A stretch of DNA of 64,000 bases from Xenophilus arseniciresistens (GCF_028023875.1 NZ_JAQIPB010000002.1:558001-622000), one strand, 5' to 3'; positions 9,529 to 19,090 are shown, counted from the first letter of the stretch. Numbers and translations are program-made. Notes: generated by a model from the sequence alone, not told the origin.

Positions 9529-10197
9529 ATGCGCACTCACTCCATTTCCCGACTGGCCTTGCTGGGGCTGCTGCTTGCCGGCAGCGCGAGCGCCCAGCCC
9601 CTCTATCGCTCGGTGGATGCGAACGGCCGGGTCACTTATTCAGACCGACCACCGGCCAGTGCCAATGCCAATGCGGGCCCAAGCCCTGCAGGTGCCCAGG
9701 GGCCCGCAACGGCCGGCAATGAAGGCGCCACCAGTGCCGGCCTGCCCTACGCGCTGCGCCAGACGGCCCAGCGCTACCCGGTGACGCTGTACACCCAGGC
9801 GAATTGCGAACCCTGCGCCAACGGGCGCACGCTTTTGCAGACCCGCGGCATTCCGTTCAATGAGCGCACCATCGGCAGCGCACAGGATGCTGCCGCGCTG
9901 GAGCAGCTCAGCGGGCAGAGCTCTCTGCCGCTGCTGACGCTGGGCAGCCAGCAGCTCAAGGGATTCTCCGAAACAGAGTGGTCGCGCTACCTGGATGCAG
10001 CAGGCTACCCGAGCAGCAACCAGCTGCCGCCCGGTTACCGCCCGCCGCCCGCACAGCCGATGGTGGCCGCCAGCCCCGCGGCGCCGGCCGCATCATCGCC
10101 ACCCGCGTCGGCCGCCAGACCGGCGCCCGCCGCCCCCGCACTGCCGCCCCCCGCCGGCACGCCCACGCCGCAGAACCCGGCGGGCATCCGTTTCTAG
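9529..10197 (+). CDS. Exported glutaredoxin-like protein with N-terminal DUF4124 domain
   Basis: The 222-residue protein opens with a clear signal peptide (residues 1-22, cleavage after ASA). A short DUF4124-type segment (PLYRSVDANGRVTYSDRPP) follows. A glutaredoxin/thioredoxin-like domain spans about residues 84-160, with redox-active C93-EP-C96. The C-terminal 55 residues are proline- and alanine-rich, probably disordered. It most likely acts as a periplasmic thiol-disulfide protein, but its substrate is unknown. The ATG at 9529 is chosen because it begins the signal peptide. It converges on rpiA, with only 14 bp between stop codons and no obvious terminator. Confidence 0.85.
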   Translation: MRTHSISRLALLGLLLAGSASAQPLYRSVDANGRVTYSDRPPASANANAGPSPAGAQGPATAGNEGATSAGLPYALRQTAQRYPVTLYTQANCEPCANGRTLLQTRGIPFNERTIGSAQDAAALEQLSGQSSLPLLTLGSQQLKGFSETEWSRYLDAAGYPSSNQLPPGYRPPPAQPMVAASPAAPAASSPPASAARPAPAAPALPPPAGTPTPQNPAGIRF

Positions 10198-10211
10198 GGC
10201 GGCAGAAAGCT

Positions 10212-10901
10212 TCAGTCGTACTGGAGCGTTTGCACGCCCTGTGGCGTGGCCAGCAGGCAGACCTGTGCCTTCTGGTGTGCAAACACGCCCACCGTCACCA
10301 CGCCCGGCCACTGGTTCACTTCGGACTCGAAAGCCAGCGGATCGGTGATCTTCAGGCCGCGCACGTCGAGGATGTGCTGGCCGTTGTCGGTGACCAGAGG
10401 CGCACCGTCCTTCAACCGAAGCACCGCCTGGCCGCCCTGGGCCGCAAACTGGCGCGTGATGCGCTGGGCCGCCATCGGGATCACCTCCACCGGCACAGGG
10501 AAGGCGCCCAGGGCCTGCACCTGCTTGGAGGCGTCGGCAATGCACACGAAGCGCCGCGACTGGGCTGCCACGATCTTTTCGCGCGTGAGGGCCGCGCCGC
10601 CGCCCTTGATCATGTGGCCGCGCCCATCGATCTCGTCCGCGCCGTCGATGTAGACCGACAGCTCGCCCACGGCATTGCTGTCGAAGACCTCGATGCCCAG
10701 CGCCTGCAGCCGCTCGGTGGAGGCCACGGAGCTGGAGACCGCGCCACGGATCTGGTCCTTGATGGTGGCCAGTGCGTCGATGAACTTGTTGACCGTGGAG
10801 CCCGTGCCCACGCCCACAATTTCGCCGCGAACCACATGCGCGAGCGCAGCGCGCCCCACAAGGGTCTTGAGTTCATCCTGGGTCATGGGGGCGCTGCTCA
10901 T
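10212..10901 (-). CDS. rpiA: Ribose-5-phosphate isomerase A
   Basis: The 229-residue enzyme interconverts ribose-5-phosphate and ribulose-5-phosphate in the non-oxidative pentose phosphate pathway. Family motifs are present: the phosphate-binding [11 protein letters not shown] near residue 32, the active-site [17 protein letters not shown] near residue 90, and ALTREKIVA after it. The gene is divergent from pyrD across a 44-bp gap, so the two promoters must overlap or lie within each other's leaders. Both genes feed nucleotide synthesis. Confidence 0.97.
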   Translation of the reverse strand: MSSAPMTQDELKTLVGRAALAHVVRGEIVGVGTGSTVNKFIDALATIKDQIRGAVSSSVASTERLQALGIEVFDSNAVGELSVYIDGADEIDGRGHMIKGGGAALTREKIVAAQSRRFVCIADASKQVQALGAFPVPVEVIPMAAQRITRQFAAQGGQAVLRLKDGAPLVTDNGQHILDVRGLKITDPLAFESEVNQWPGVVTVGVFAHQKAQVCLLATPQGVQTLQYD

Positions 10902-10945
10902 CGGGGAGAATCCTGGGTTCGACTGAAGAAGCCGCGAATTATCCG

Positions 10946-12025
10946 ATGCCCCTCCTCTCCTCCGGACTCTCCGGCCTTTACGGTCTGGCCCGCCCCCTGC
11001 TGTTCAGCATGGACGCCGAGGCTGCGCACGAACTGACGCTGGATCAGCTCGCACGCACGCAGAACACGCCGCTGGCCTGCTTCTACACCTCTGCGCGCGT
11101 CCATGATCCCGTGACGCTGGCCGGCCTGCACTTTCCCAACCGCGTGGGCCTGGCGGCCGGGCTCGACAAGAACGCGCGCTGCATCGACGCCTTCGCCGCC
11201 ATGGGCTTCGGCTTCGTGGAAGTGGGCACCGTGACGCCCAAGGCACAGCCGGGCAACCCCAAGCCGCGCATCTTCCGCCTGCCCAGTGCCGAGGCGCTGA
11301 TCAACCGGCTGGGCTTCAACAACGAAGGGCTGGATGCGTTCCTGGCCAACGTACAGGGCGCGCGCTTCAGGCAGCAGGCTGCCGCGCGCCAGCAGGCGCC
11401 CATGCTGCTGGGCCTGAACATCGGCAAGAACGCCAGCACGCCCATCGAACGCGCGGTGGACGACTATGTGCTGGGCCTGCGCGGCGTGTACGCGCATGCC
11501 GACTACGTGGCCGTGAACATCTCCAGCCCCAACACGGCCAACCTGCGCAGCCTGCAAAGCGACGAGGCGCTGGATGCGCTGCTGTCGGCACTCAAGCAGG
11601 AGCAGACCCAGCTGGCCCAGACCCATGGCCGGCAGGTGCCCATGTTCCTGAAGATTGCGCCGGACCTGGACGAAACCCAGGTGGCGCTGATCGCCGCCAC
11701 CTTGCTGCGCCAGGGCATGGACGGCGTGATCGCGACCAACACCACGCTGTCGCGCGAGGCGGTCGCCGGCCTGCCGCATGCCCAGGAGGCGGGCGGCCTT
11801 TCCGGCGCGCCTGCGCGCGAGGCCAGCAACCGGGTGATCGCGCAACTGCGCGCGGCCCTGGGCCCACAGTTCCCCATCATCGGCGTGGGCGGCATCCTGA
11901 GCGCCGCCGACGCGCAGGCCAAGCGGCAGGCGGGCGCGGACGTGGTGCAGATCTACACCGGCCTGATCTACCGCGGGCCGGCGCTGGTGCAGCAGGCGGC
12001 CAGGGCGCTGGCGGGCGCGCACTGA
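10946..12025 (+). CDS. pyrD: Dihydroorotate dehydrogenase (quinone), class 2
   Basis: The 359-residue flavoprotein oxidises dihydroorotate to orotate in pyrimidine synthesis and passes electrons to membrane quinones. It carries the N-terminal amphipathic extension of class 2 enzymes ([22 protein letters not shown]), which docks on the inner membrane. The FMN-site segments GLAAGLDKN and GVGGI are present, and the catalytic serine is in an NISSPNT motif at about residues 191-197. A strong terminator follows. It is divergent from rpiA. Confidence 0.97.
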   Translation: MPLLSSGLSGLYGLARPLLFSMDAEAAHELTLDQLARTQNTPLACFYTSARVHDPVTLAGLHFPNRVGLAAGLDKNARCIDAFAAMGFGFVEVGTVTPKAQPGNPKPRIFRLPSAEALINRLGFNNEGLDAFLANVQGARFRQQAAARQQAPMLLGLNIGKNASTPIERAVDDYVLGLRGVYAHADYVAVNISSPNTANLRSLQSDEALDALLSALKQEQTQLAQTHGRQVPMFLKIAPDLDETQVALIAATLLRQGMDGVIATNTTLSREAVAGLPHAQEAGGLSGAPAREASNRVIAQLRAALGPQFPIIGVGGILSAADAQAKRQAGADVVQIYTGLIYRGPALVQQAARALAGAH

Positions 12026-12045
12026 AAGCGCCTGCCCCAAACACA

Positions 12046-12079
12046 ACGGCCCTGGCGGTGACGCTCAGGGCCGTTTTTT
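12046..12079 (+). terminator. Rho-independent terminator after pyrD
   Basis: A perfect 9-bp stem (ACGGCCCTG at 12046-12054 and its complement at 12066-12074) with an 11-nt loop is followed by six T. It ends the pyrD transcript and lies just before the converging YqjE/YqjK-like gene. Confidence 0.92.
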
Positions 12080-12110
12080 CTTCGGGGATGCGCCGCCGCG
12101 CACCCGGCGT

Positions 12111-12791
12111 TCAGCGCAGCTTCCAGAGGATGGGCAGCACCCAGCCAGCGACACGCAGCACGCGCCGCGGCCCCACGGCCGCGATCACCACCGCGGCAGC
12201 GGCACCTGCCACGACGGGGTGCTCACGCGCCAGGCGCACCGCCTTGTTCGACGGGCTTTCAGGCGGCGGCACTTCTTCTGCCATGGCTTCCATGCGCTCC
12301 TGCAGCGCAAGCCGGCGACGCTGGCCCTCGATGCGGTCCAGCAGCTCCTGACGCGTGGCCGGACGCACCTTCGGCGGCGCGTCTTCGTCGTCGCCGAAAC
12401 GCTGGCCCAACCAGTCGATGTCGCGCGCCAGCTCATCGCGCGCCACGGCAACCGTGGGCGGCGTTTCCCGGATCGTGGCGAGCAGCGCCCACAGCGCAGC
12501 CCCCCAGAACAGCAGCCAGGCCAGCGCCACCAGCCAGGCGGCCGTCGAGCGCGAAGGGCTGTCCCAAAAGTGGACGATGATCGCAACCGACAGCAGCGCG
12601 GTCATCATGAAGGTCAGGCCCAGCACCGCCAGCAGCAGCAGCAGCAATCGACGCAGGCGCAGCTTCTCTTCGTCCCAGGCCATGCGCAGCAGCTGCGCGC
12701 GGTCCTCGGCGGCCATCGCGCCTTCGCCGATCACGGCGCGCAGATGCGCGATGCGGCGGTCGATCCCCAGCAATGCCAGAAGCTGCCTCAT
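12111..12791 (-). CDS. YqjE-like (phage holin 3_6 superfamily) membrane protein fused to a YqjK-like tail
   Basis: The 226-residue protein has two hydrophobic hairpin helices at about residues 49-73 and 84-107, preceded by an amphipathic N-terminal region. This is the layout of the Phage_holin_3_6/YqjE family. The C-terminal half has a charged segment (ELLDRIEGQRRRLALQ) and a short helix ending GPRRVLRVAGWVLPILW, which resembles E. coli YqjK. It lies 70 bp downstream of a DUF883 (YqjD/ElaB-like) gene, matching the E. coli yqjD-yqjE-yqjK order. The holin name is a family label: no phage genes are nearby. Function is unknown, likely inner-membrane and stress-related. Confidence 0.75.
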   Translation of the reverse strand: MRQLLALLGIDRRIAHLRAVIGEGAMAAEDRAQLLRMAWDEEKLRLRRLLLLLLAVLGLTFMMTALLSVAIIVHFWDSPSRSTAAWLVALAWLLFWGAALWALLATIRETPPTVAVARDELARDIDWLGQRFGDDEDAPPKVRPATRQELLDRIEGQRRRLALQERMEAMAEEVPPPESPSNKAVRLAREHPVVAGAAAAVVIAAVGPRRVLRVAGWVLPILWKLR

Positions 12792-12860
12792 GCCATCAAC
12801 TCCGGCGCGACCCGGCCGGCCTTGAGCGGCCCCGCCTGCAAACGCTTGATCATCCGGTGC

Positions 12861-13172
12861 TCAGCGACGGCTGCCCAGCACCAAGCCCACCAGAACGCCC
12901 ACGGCCAGCGCGGCACCGGCGATCTGCCAGGGTTCGTCATGCGCGTAGACATTGGCGGTGTGTGCGGCGTCTTTCGCCTTCTTGGCTGCCACCCGGCTCT
13001 TTTCGGCTGCCAGCGCGCGCACAACGGTCAACTTGGAGTCCACACGCTGCTTGAGCTTCCGAACCTCTTCCTTGGACGACAGTTCGGCGTCGGACAGCAC
13101 ATTCTTGACGTCTTGCGCCAGATCTTCGACCACTGCGTTGGCGCGCGCTTCGAGATTGTTGGATGCGGACAT
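12861..13172 (-). CDS. DUF883 family protein (YqjD/ElaB-like), C-tail-anchored membrane protein
   Basis: The 103-residue protein has a long charged helical region at residues 1-75, rich in Glu, Lys and Ala, followed by one transmembrane helix (QIAGAALAVGVLVGLVLG) at the extreme C-terminus. This tail-anchored layout defines the DUF883/ElaB/YqjD family, whose E. coli members bind ribosomes in stationary phase and localise them to the inner membrane. That role is known for the family and only inferred here. It is the first gene of a two-gene unit with the YqjE/YqjK-like fusion. Confidence 0.85.
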   Translation of the reverse strand: MSASNNLEARANAVVEDLAQDVKNVLSDAELSSKEEVRKLKQRVDSKLTVVRALAAEKSRVAAKKAKDAAHTANVYAHDEPWQIAGAALAVGVLVGLVLGSRR

Positions 13173-13287
13173 GGAAGATCCTTCCCCTCAATGAATTCCA
13201 GACATCGGCCACATGCCGACGATGACCACGCCAGCAGACGGCGTGCCGAACCATGTTACCCCCTGCGCTCTCTTCCAGGCCGAAGCC

Positions 13288-14394
13288 CTAGCTTTCACGA
13301 TGGAGTAAGTCCGCCACATGATCCGCGATGGCCAGGCTGCTGGTCAGGCCCGGCGATTCGATGCCGAAGAGATTGACCAGACCGGCGACGCCGTGCGTCC
13401 CGGGGCCCTGGATCAGGAAGTCCCGCGCAGCCTCGCCGGGCCCGCTCACCTTGGGCCGCATGCCGGCGTAGCCCGGCATCAGCGCACCATCGGCCAGCGC
13501 AGGCCAGTAGCGGCGCACCTCAGCATAGAACGCTTCGCCGCGTGCCGGGTCCACCTGCAGGTCGTCGGGCGATTCGACCCACTGCACATCAGGACCGAAC
13601 TTGGCCTGTCCGCCCAGGTCCAGAGTCAGATGCACGCCCAGGCCGGCGGCTTCCGGCACGGGATAGATCAGGCGGCTGAAAGGCGCGCGCCCTGCGAGCA
13701 CGAAGTAGTTGCCCTTGGCCCAGTGGTTCGGCGGCACATGCGCCGCAGCCAACCCGTCGAAACGCCGCGCCAGCGCAGGCGCCCGCAAGCCCGCAGCATT
13801 GACCACCGTGCGGCACAACCACCGGCCCCCGTCCGTCGTTCGCAGCACGATGCCCTGCGCATGCACCTGCGCGGACTCGACGCCGGAGCGCAGCGCCACC
13901 AGGCCACCTGCATCCTCCAGGTCGCCCTGCAGGCTCAGCATCAGCGCATGGCTGTCGATGATGCCGGTGCTGGGCGAATGCTGCGCAGCCACGCAGTGCA
14001 GGGCCGGCTCCATGGCCGCGGCCTGCGCCGCATCGATCAGGGCCAGATCGTGCACGCCATTGGCTGCCGCCTTGGCCTGGATGTCGTGCAGCGCCGCGAC
14101 CTGTGCCTCGCTGGTCGCGACGATCAGCTTTCCGCAGCGCCGGTGCGGCACGCCGCGCGCCTGTGCGTAGGCATAGAGCTGCTCGCGCCCCTGCACGCAC
14201 AGCCTGGCCTTGAGCGAGCCTTGCGGGTAATAGATGCCGGCGTGGATGACTTCGCTGTTGCGCGAACTCGTGCCCGTGCCAATTGCACCTTCACTTTCGA
14301 GCACCAGCACCTCGCGCCCCTGCAAGGCCAGCGCGCGCCCCACTGCCAGGCCAACGACACCTGCACCAATGACCACACTGTCGATTGTTTCCAT
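13288..14394 (-). CDS. FAD-dependent oxidoreductase, DAO superfamily (L-2-hydroxyglutarate oxidase-like)
   Basis: The 368-residue protein begins with an FAD-binding Rossmann motif G10-AGVVG-15 and continues with the [17 protein letters not shown] stretch typical of LhgO/L-2-hydroxyglutarate dehydrogenase-like enzymes. The C-terminal [27 protein letters not shown] is the second FAD-binding region. It most likely oxidises a small hydroxy or amino acid substrate, but the substrate cannot be assigned by reading. It stands alone, downstream of tRNA-Val and its terminator on the same strand. Confidence 0.88.
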   Translation of the reverse strand: METIDSVVIGAGVVGLAVGRALALQGREVLVLESEGAIGTGTSSRNSEVIHAGIYYPQGSLKARLCVQGREQLYAYAQARGVPHRRCGKLIVATSEAQVAALHDIQAKAAANGVHDLALIDAAQAAAMEPALHCVAAQHSPSTGIIDSHALMLSLQGDLEDAGGLVALRSGVESAQVHAQGIVLRTTDGGRWLCRTVVNAAGLRAPALARRFDGLAAAHVPPNHWAKGNYFVLAGRAPFSRLIYPVPEAAGLGVHLTLDLGGQAKFGPDVQWVESPDDLQVDPARGEAFYAEVRRYWPALADGALMPGYAGMRPKVSGPGEAARDFLIQGPGTHGVAGLVNLFGIESPGLTSSLAIADHVADLLHRES

Positions 14395-14456
14395 GCCGCG
14401 AGCTTAGCCGCACCATCGGCCGCCTCGCGCACAAACAGAAATGGCGGCGCACAAAC

Positions 14457-14484
14457 ACAAACGGCACCCGAAGGTGCCGTTTGT
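14457..14484 (-). terminator. Strong hairpin terminator of the tRNA-Val transcript, UUCG loop
   Basis: A perfect 12-bp stem (14457-14468 with 14473-14484) closes on a four-base loop that reads UUCG on the minus strand with a C-G closing pair, the classical extra-stable tetraloop. The stem ends in a GTTTGT tail. It lies 11 bp past the tRNA 3' end on the minus strand. Confidence 0.85.
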
Positions 14485-14494
14485 CTGGAATGAG

Positions 14495-14569
14495 TGGTGG
14501 GCGATAGTGGGATCGAACCACTGACCCCTGCAGTGTGAATGCAGTGCTCTACCCCTGAGCTAATCGCCC
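14495..14569 (-). tRNA. tRNA-Val, anticodon CAC
   Basis: The 75-nt gene folds into a full cloverleaf: 7-bp acceptor stem GGGCGAT/ATCGCCC, D arm GCTC-AGGGGTA-GAGC, anticodon stem CTGCA/TGCAG around the loop TTCACAC (anticodon CAC), and T arm AGTGG-TTCGATC-CCACT. The CCA end is encoded. It decodes GUG valine codons, common in this GC-rich genome. A -10-like CATAAT lies about 60 bp upstream (14635-14630, minus strand), and a UUCG-loop terminator follows. Confidence 0.97.
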
Positions 14570-14600
14570 GAAGAAGCCGCTGGGTGCTACGTCTTCCTGT

Positions 14601-14622
14601 TTCGCTGGCAGTGCTCAGCGAA
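14601..14622. other. Small inverted repeat between dnaQ and tRNA-Val
   Basis: TTCGCTG (14601-14607) and CAGCGAA (14616-14622) form a 7-bp stem with an 8-nt loop in the leader of the tRNA transcript, downstream of the dnaQ stop. There is no T run, so it is not a clear terminator. It may be a processing structure. Confidence 0.4.
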
Positions 14623-14645
14623 GACTTAGATTATGCCACAGCTTT

Positions 14646-15353
14646 TCAGGCCTGCGCGCGAAAGATCGTTTTGCCGCCGCTGGACTTGTCGAGCTCGGCC
14701 AGCACCTTGTCGTGCGCAGCCAGTTCGTCCTCTGAGGCACGGAGCACCGGCAGCGTGAAGCTGCGCAGGTCCACCTCATCCAGCACCACGCCCTGCGCAG
14801 GCTCGTCGCTGGTCACCTCGATCAGCAGCGCGTCCTGGCCGCGCGTGAGGTTGATGTAGACATCGGCCAGCAGCTGGGCGTCGAGCTTGGCGCCGTGGAA
14901 GGTTCGATTGGAACGGTCCACACCGAAGCGGTCGCACAGCCCGTCGAGCGAATTGCGCTTGCCCGGATAGATCTGCTTGGCCATCACCAGCGTGTCGATC
15001 ACATCCGCCACATGGGTGCGCAGCGGAGGCAGGCCCACGCGCTCGAACTCCTTGTTGAGGAAGCCCACGTCGAATGGCGCGTTGTGGATGATCAGCTCGG
15101 CCCCGCTCAGGTAGGCCACGATGTCTTGCGCCAACACCTCGAAGCGCGGCTTGTCGCTGAGGAACTCGGTGGTCAGGCCGTGCACCTTCAGCGCGTCTTC
15201 ATGGCTTTCGCGGTCGGGGTTGAAGTACAGGTGCAGGTCATTGCCGGTGAGCTTGCGGTTGAGCAGCTCCACGCAGCCCAGCTCGATGATGCGGTCGCCG
15301 TTGTCGGCGGACAGGCCTGTGGTTTCAGTGTCGAGAACGATCTGGCGCGACAT
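14646..15353 (-). CDS. dnaQ: DNA polymerase III epsilon subunit (3'-5' proofreading exonuclease)
   Basis: The 235-residue protein carries the three DEDDh exonuclease motifs: ExoI D8-TETTG, ExoII in HNAPFDVGFLNKE near residue 95, and ExoIII with the catalytic His in FHGAKLDAQLLADVY near 160. The C-terminal tail would bind the alpha subunit. It is the proofreading subunit of the replicative polymerase. The ATG at 15353 is chosen over an adjoining TTG at 15356. It follows fdx by 45 bp on the same strand, with no terminator visible, so some read-through from the ISC operon is possible. Confidence 0.95.
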   Translation of the reverse strand: MSRQIVLDTETTGLSADNGDRIIELGCVELLNRKLTGNDLHLYFNPDRESHEDALKVHGLTTEFLSDKPRFEVLAQDIVAYLSGAELIIHNAPFDVGFLNKEFERVGLPPLRTHVADVIDTLVMAKQIYPGKRNSLDGLCDRFGVDRSNRTFHGAKLDAQLLADVYINLTRGQDALLIEVTSDEPAQGVVLDEVDLRSFTLPVLRASEDELAAHDKVLAELDKSSGGKTIFRAQA

Positions 15354-15398
15354 CAATGCTCCTTGAACTTCAATGGGGTGGGCATGGGTGTGCCCGCC

Positions 15399-15737
15399 TC
15401 AGTGATTTTCCTTGGCGTGGTTGAGCGAGTACTTGGGGATCTCCACCGTCACGTCCTTCTGCGCCAGGATGGCCTGGCAGGACAGGCGCGACTGCGGCTC
15501 CAGGCCCCAGGCGCGGTCCAGCAGATCCTCTTCTTCCTCTTCGGCGTCGTTCAGGGACTGGTAGCCCTCGCGCACGATCACATGGCAGGTGGTGCAGGCG
15601 CAGCTCATGTCACAGGCGTGCTCGATGTTGATCTTGTTGTCGAGCAAGGCCTCGCAGATGGACGTGCCGGCGGGCGCGCTGATCTCGGCGCCTTGCGGGC
15701 AGTATTCCGCGTGGGGAAGGATCTTGATGATGGGCAT
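15399..15737 (-). CDS. fdx: ISC-system [2Fe-2S] ferredoxin
   Basis: The 112-residue adrenodoxin-type ferredoxin has cluster ligands C42, C48, C51 and C87, the spacing seen in E. coli Fdx. It supplies electrons for Fe-S cluster assembly on the IscU scaffold. The acidic patch DAEEEEEDLLD at about 64-74 fits the IscS-binding surface. It follows hscA by 16 bp and is the last gene of the ISC operon. Confidence 0.96.
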   Translation of the reverse strand: MPIIKILPHAEYCPQGAEISAPAGTSICEALLDNKINIEHACDMSCACTTCHVIVREGYQSLNDAEEEEEDLLDRAWGLEPQSRLSCQAILAQKDVTVEIPKYSLNHAKENH

Positions 15738-15753
15738 CGTGTCGTTGTTCTGC

Positions 15754-17613
15754 TTAGATGGATTCGAGCTTTCGCCCTGCCAGCGCCCTGGCGATGCCGG
15801 CGTTCATGCGCTGCGCCGCGAAGGCTTCGGTGCCGTCGGCCAATGCCTTGGTGGCGGCCTCCACGACGGCGGCGTCCTCAGCACCGCGCGCCGCTTCCAG
15901 CGCGGCCAGCAGGTCGTCGATCTGTGCGCGCTGCTGCGCGTCGAGCAGGTCGCCGTCAGCCGCGAGCGCGCTGCGTGTGGCCAGCAGCATGCGCTCGGCA
16001 TCCACGCGCGCCTCGATGAGCGCGCGCGAGGCCATGTCCTGCTGCGCGGTGGCAAAACTGTCTTTCAGCATGGTGGCGATCTGGTCGTCCGACAGGCCGT
16101 ATGAAGGCTTCACGGCCACGCTGGCTTCCACGCCGCTGGTCTGCTCCCTGGCGCTGACCGACAGCAGCCCGTCGGCATCGACCGTGAAGCTCACGCGGAT
16201 GCGAGCTGCACCCGCCGCCATGGGCGGAATGCCGCGCAAGGTGAAACGCGCGAGGCTGCGGCAGTCGGCCACGAGGTCGCGCTCGCCCTGCACCACATGC
16301 AGGGCCAGCGCGGTCTGCCCATCCTGGTAGGTGGTGAAGTCCTGCGCCATGGCGGTGGGCAGCGTGGTGTTGCGCGGCACGATGCGCTCCACCAGCCCGC
16401 CCATCGTTTCGATGCCCAGCGACAGCGGGATCACGTCGAGCAGCAGCAGATCGCCATGGCTGTCGTTGCCGGCGAGCTGGTTGGCCTGGATGGCGGCGCC
16501 CAGCGCCACCACTTCATCGGGGTTCAGGTCGACAAGAGGCGGCCGACCGAAGCAGGCCTGCACCGCGGCGCGGATCTGAGGCATGCGCGTGGCACCGCCC
16601 ACCAGCACGATGCCCTGCAGGTCTTCGGCCTTGAGCGCCGCATCGCGCAGCACCTTGCGCACGCTGACCAGCGTGCGTTCCGTCAGGGCCCGCGTGGCCG
16701 CTTCGAAGTCCTCACGCGTGAGTTCCAGTTCGCACGGGCCCGCCGACAGCTCGGCAGCGAAGCGGGTCTGCGGCGCATCGGTCAGCGCCTCCTTGGCCGT
16801 GCGCGCCGCCGTCAGCAGTGCGGCACGGTCAGCCGCATCGGCCGCCTTCAGGCCCGTCTGCGCCAGCACATGGTCGAGCAGCGCGTGGTCGTAGTCGTCG
16901 CCGCCCAGCGCAGAGTCACCTCCCGTGGCGATCACCTCGAACACGCCTTGGGTCAGCCGCAGGATCGACACATCGAAGGTTCCGCCACCCAGGTCGTAGA
17001 CGGCGTAGACGCCTTCGGCCGCGCGGTCCAGTCCGTAGGCGATGGCGGCCGCAGTCGGTTCGCTGATCAGGCGCAGCACGTTCAGGCCCGCCAGTTGTGC
17101 CGCGTCCTTGGTGGCCTGACGCTGCCCCTCGTCGAAGTAGGCCGGCACGGTGATGACGGCGCCATGCAGCTCGTCGGTGTCGAAGGTGTCCTCGGCCCGG
17201 TAGCGCAAGGTGGCCAGGATCTCTGCGCTCACCTCCACGGGTGATTTGGGGCCTGCGGCGGTCTGCACGCGCACCATCCCACCCTCGTCCACCAACGCAT
17301 AAGGCAGCGAAGCCGCATGGCCGATGTCGGCCAGGCCGCGGCCCATCAGGCGCTTGACGGAGGTGATGGTGTTGACCGGGTCCTGCACGCGCGCGGCCTT
17401 GGCAGCGGCACCGATCTGGCGCCGCTGCGCATCCAGGTAGCGCACCACCGAAGGCAGCAGCACCTGTCCGTCCTCGTCGGGCAGACACTCTGCCACGCCG
17501 TTGCGCACGGCGGCCACCAGTGAGTGCGTGGTGCCAAGATCGATTCCAACGGCAATGCGGCGCTGGTGCGGATCGGGCGCAAGGCCCGGTTCGGAAATCT
17601 GAAGAAGTGCCAT
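15754..17613 (-). CDS. hscA: Fe-S assembly chaperone HscA (Hsp70 family)
   Basis: The 619-residue Hsp70 protein matches HscA in length. The nucleotide-binding domain shows the phosphate-1 loop [12 protein letters not shown] near residue 23, [14 protein letters not shown], and the [12 protein letters not shown] loop. A substrate-binding domain and helical lid follow from about residue 395. HscA binds the LPPVK motif of IscU (present in this window) and, with HscB, promotes transfer of assembled clusters. It is 18 bp downstream of hscB. Confidence 0.97.
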   Translation of the reverse strand: MALLQISEPGLAPDPHQRRIAVGIDLGTTHSLVAAVRNGVAECLPDEDGQVLLPSVVRYLDAQRRQIGAAAKAARVQDPVNTITSVKRLMGRGLADIGHAASLPYALVDEGGMVRVQTAAGPKSPVEVSAEILATLRYRAEDTFDTDELHGAVITVPAYFDEGQRQATKDAAQLAGLNVLRLISEPTAAAIAYGLDRAAEGVYAVYDLGGGTFDVSILRLTQGVFEVIATGGDSALGGDDYDHALLDHVLAQTGLKAADAADRAALLTAARTAKEALTDAPQTRFAAELSAGPCELELTREDFEAATRALTERTLVSVRKVLRDAALKAEDLQGIVLVGGATRMPQIRAAVQACFGRPPLVDLNPDEVVALGAAIQANQLAGNDSHGDLLLLDVIPLSLGIETMGGLVERIVPRNTTLPTAMAQDFTTYQDGQTALALHVVQGERDLVADCRSLARFTLRGIPPMAAGAARIRVSFTVDADGLLSVSAREQTSGVEASVAVKPSYGLSDDQIATMLKDSFATAQQDMASRALIEARVDAERMLLATRSALAADGDLLDAQQRAQIDDLLAALEAARGAEDAAVVEAATKALADGTEAFAAQRMNAGIARALAGRKLESI

Positions 17614-17631
17614 GAGAAAAGAGTCCGGCGT

Positions 17632-18150
17632 CTATTGTCCCAAGCGGTCGGCACGCTGGCCGAGCTCCTGCACAAAGCGCTCGATGAACATCAGGGCTCT
17701 GACCTGCGCAACGGCGGCGGGGTAGTCGCCCTTCTCGTCGATCAGCCAGTCCAGCGAAGACAACGCGCGGGTGCGAGTCGCATCCACCTGGGCCTGCAGC
17801 GCGTCGAGTGCAGCCAGGTCCCCGGCATCATCCAGCGTCTCGCGCCACTCCATCTGCTGCATCAGGAACTCGGGCGGCATCGCCGTGTTGTTCTCGGCCT
17901 GGACGGGCGAACCATTGATTTCGCACAGGTAGGCCGCGCGCTTGAGCGGGTCCTTCAGCCGCTGATAGGCCTCATTGATCCGCACCGACCACTGCATGGC
18001 CACGCGCTGCGCCGCCGCGCCCTGCGAGGCAAAGCGATCCGGATGCACTTCGCGCTGCAACTGCTTCCAGCGCGCGTCGATCTGCGCGCGGTCCTGCGCA
18101 AAGGTCGCTGGCAGCGCGAAGAGTTCGAAGTCGGTGTCCTGCAGGTTCAT
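17632..18150 (-). CDS. hscB: Fe-S assembly co-chaperone HscB (J-domain protein)
   Basis: The 172-residue protein has an N-terminal J domain with the essential H36-P37-D38 tripeptide and a C-terminal helical domain that would bind IscU. It stimulates the HscA ATPase and delivers IscU to it. It is separated from iscA by 129 bp holding a terminator-like hairpin, so hscBA-fdx may be expressed at a lower level than iscSUA or from its own promoter. Confidence 0.95.
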   Translation of the reverse strand: MNLQDTDFELFALPATFAQDRAQIDARWKQLQREVHPDRFASQGAAAQRVAMQWSVRINEAYQRLKDPLKRAAYLCEINGSPVQAENNTAMPPEFLMQQMEWRETLDDAGDLAALDALQAQVDATRTRALSSLDWLIDEKGDYPAAVAQVRALMFIERFVQELGQRADRLGQ

Positions 18151-18219
18151 GGCGGCTCAAGGCGAACAAACACGGGGCGCAAAGATCGCGGGCCAGCATG
18201 GCCGGCTGCGCACGGAAAA

Positions 18220-18241
18220 AAGCCGCCCGTGGCGGCGGCTT
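18220..18241 (-). terminator. Terminator-like hairpin between iscA and hscB
   Basis: On the minus strand an 8-bp stem (AAGCCGCC with GGCGGCTT, 6-nt loop) runs directly into a TTTTTT tract. It sits inside the ISC operon, downstream of iscA and upstream of hscB, so it probably attenuates transcription into hscBA-fdx. Confidence 0.75.
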
Positions 18242-18279
18242 CGCGGCGGACAGTCGGGCTCAGCGGCGCGCTGCCAGCA

Positions 18280-18603
18280 TCAGATGCGGAAGCTTTCGCC
18301 GCAGCCGCACCGGTCGCGCTCGTTCGGGTTGTTAAAGCGAAAGCCCTCGTTCAAGCCTTCACGCACGAAGTCCAGTTGCGTGCCGTCCAGGTAGGCCAGG
18401 CTCTTGGGGTCGATCATGACCTTCACGCCATGATCCTCGAACACCACGTCCTCGGGCGCCAGCTCGTCCACGTACTCGAGCTTGTAGGCCAGGCCCGAGC
18501 AGCCCGTCGTCTTCACGCCCAGCCGCACGCCCACGCCCTTTCCCCGCTTGGCGAGGTAGCGGTTCACGTGGCGGGCAGCGGCTTCGGTCAGGGTGACGGA
18601 CAT
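18280..18603 (-). CDS. iscA: A-type Fe-S carrier protein IscA
   Basis: The 107-residue protein has the three conserved cysteines of A-type carriers: C35 in TTGCSGLAY, and C99 and C101 in the C-terminal CGCGESF. It binds iron or Fe-S clusters and passes them to target proteins. It follows iscU by 25 bp and is the last gene before the internal hairpin of the operon. Confidence 0.96.
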   Translation of the reverse strand: MSVTLTEAAARHVNRYLAKRGKGVGVRLGVKTTGCSGLAYKLEYVDELAPEDVVFEDHGVKVMIDPKSLAYLDGTQLDFVREGLNEGFRFNNPNERDRCGCGESFRI

Positions 18604-18628
18604 GGCAGTGGACAGCAGCAGATGAAGA

Positions 18629-19042
18629 TCAGTGGACGGAAGCCTCGGCGTCGGCCTTGGCGCCGTGCTTGGCCTTGTAGTCGCTGACCGCAGCCTTGAT
18701 GGCGTCTTCGGCCAGGATGGAGCAGTGGATCTTGACCGGCGGCAGCGCCAGCTCTTCGGCGATCTGCGCGTTCTTCAACGCAGCCGCCTCGTCCAGCGTC
18801 TTGCCCTTGACCCATTCGGTCACCAGGGAAGACGACGCGATGGCCGAGCCGCAGCCGTAGGTCTTGAAGCGCGCGTCTTCGATCACGCCGGTTTCAGGGT
18901 TGACCTTGATCTGCAGCTTCATGACGTCACCGCAGGCCGGTGCGCCGACCATGCCGGTGCCCACCGTCTCGTCGCCCTTGTCGAAGGAGCCAACGTTGCG
19001 CGGGTTTTCGTAGTGGTCGATGACCTTGGAGGAGTAAGCCAT
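18629..19042 (-). CDS. iscU: Fe-S cluster scaffold protein IscU
   Basis: The 137-residue scaffold has the three cluster cysteines C37, C64 and C107 and the conserved D39 next to the first. The LPPVKIHC segment is the HscA recognition motif. It is slightly longer than E. coli IscU because of a charged C-terminal tail ([13 protein letters not shown]). It receives sulfur from IscS. It sits 48 bp after iscS in the ISC operon. Confidence 0.97.
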   Translation of the reverse strand: MAYSSKVIDHYENPRNVGSFDKGDETVGTGMVGAPACGDVMKLQIKVNPETGVIEDARFKTYGCGSAIASSSLVTEWVKGKTLDEAAALKNAQIAEELALPPVKIHCSILAEDAIKAAVSDYKAKHGAKADAEASVH

Positions 19043-19090
19043 GGGGAACCTCTCTCTTATTTGCCAAAAAGATTCAACAAAAGGCGCGCG

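Noticed and set aside
12111-13172. Possible prophage remnant because of a holin-family protein
   Set aside because: No phage structural, lysis or integration genes are nearby. The pair fits the chromosomal yqjD-yqjE-yqjK type module.
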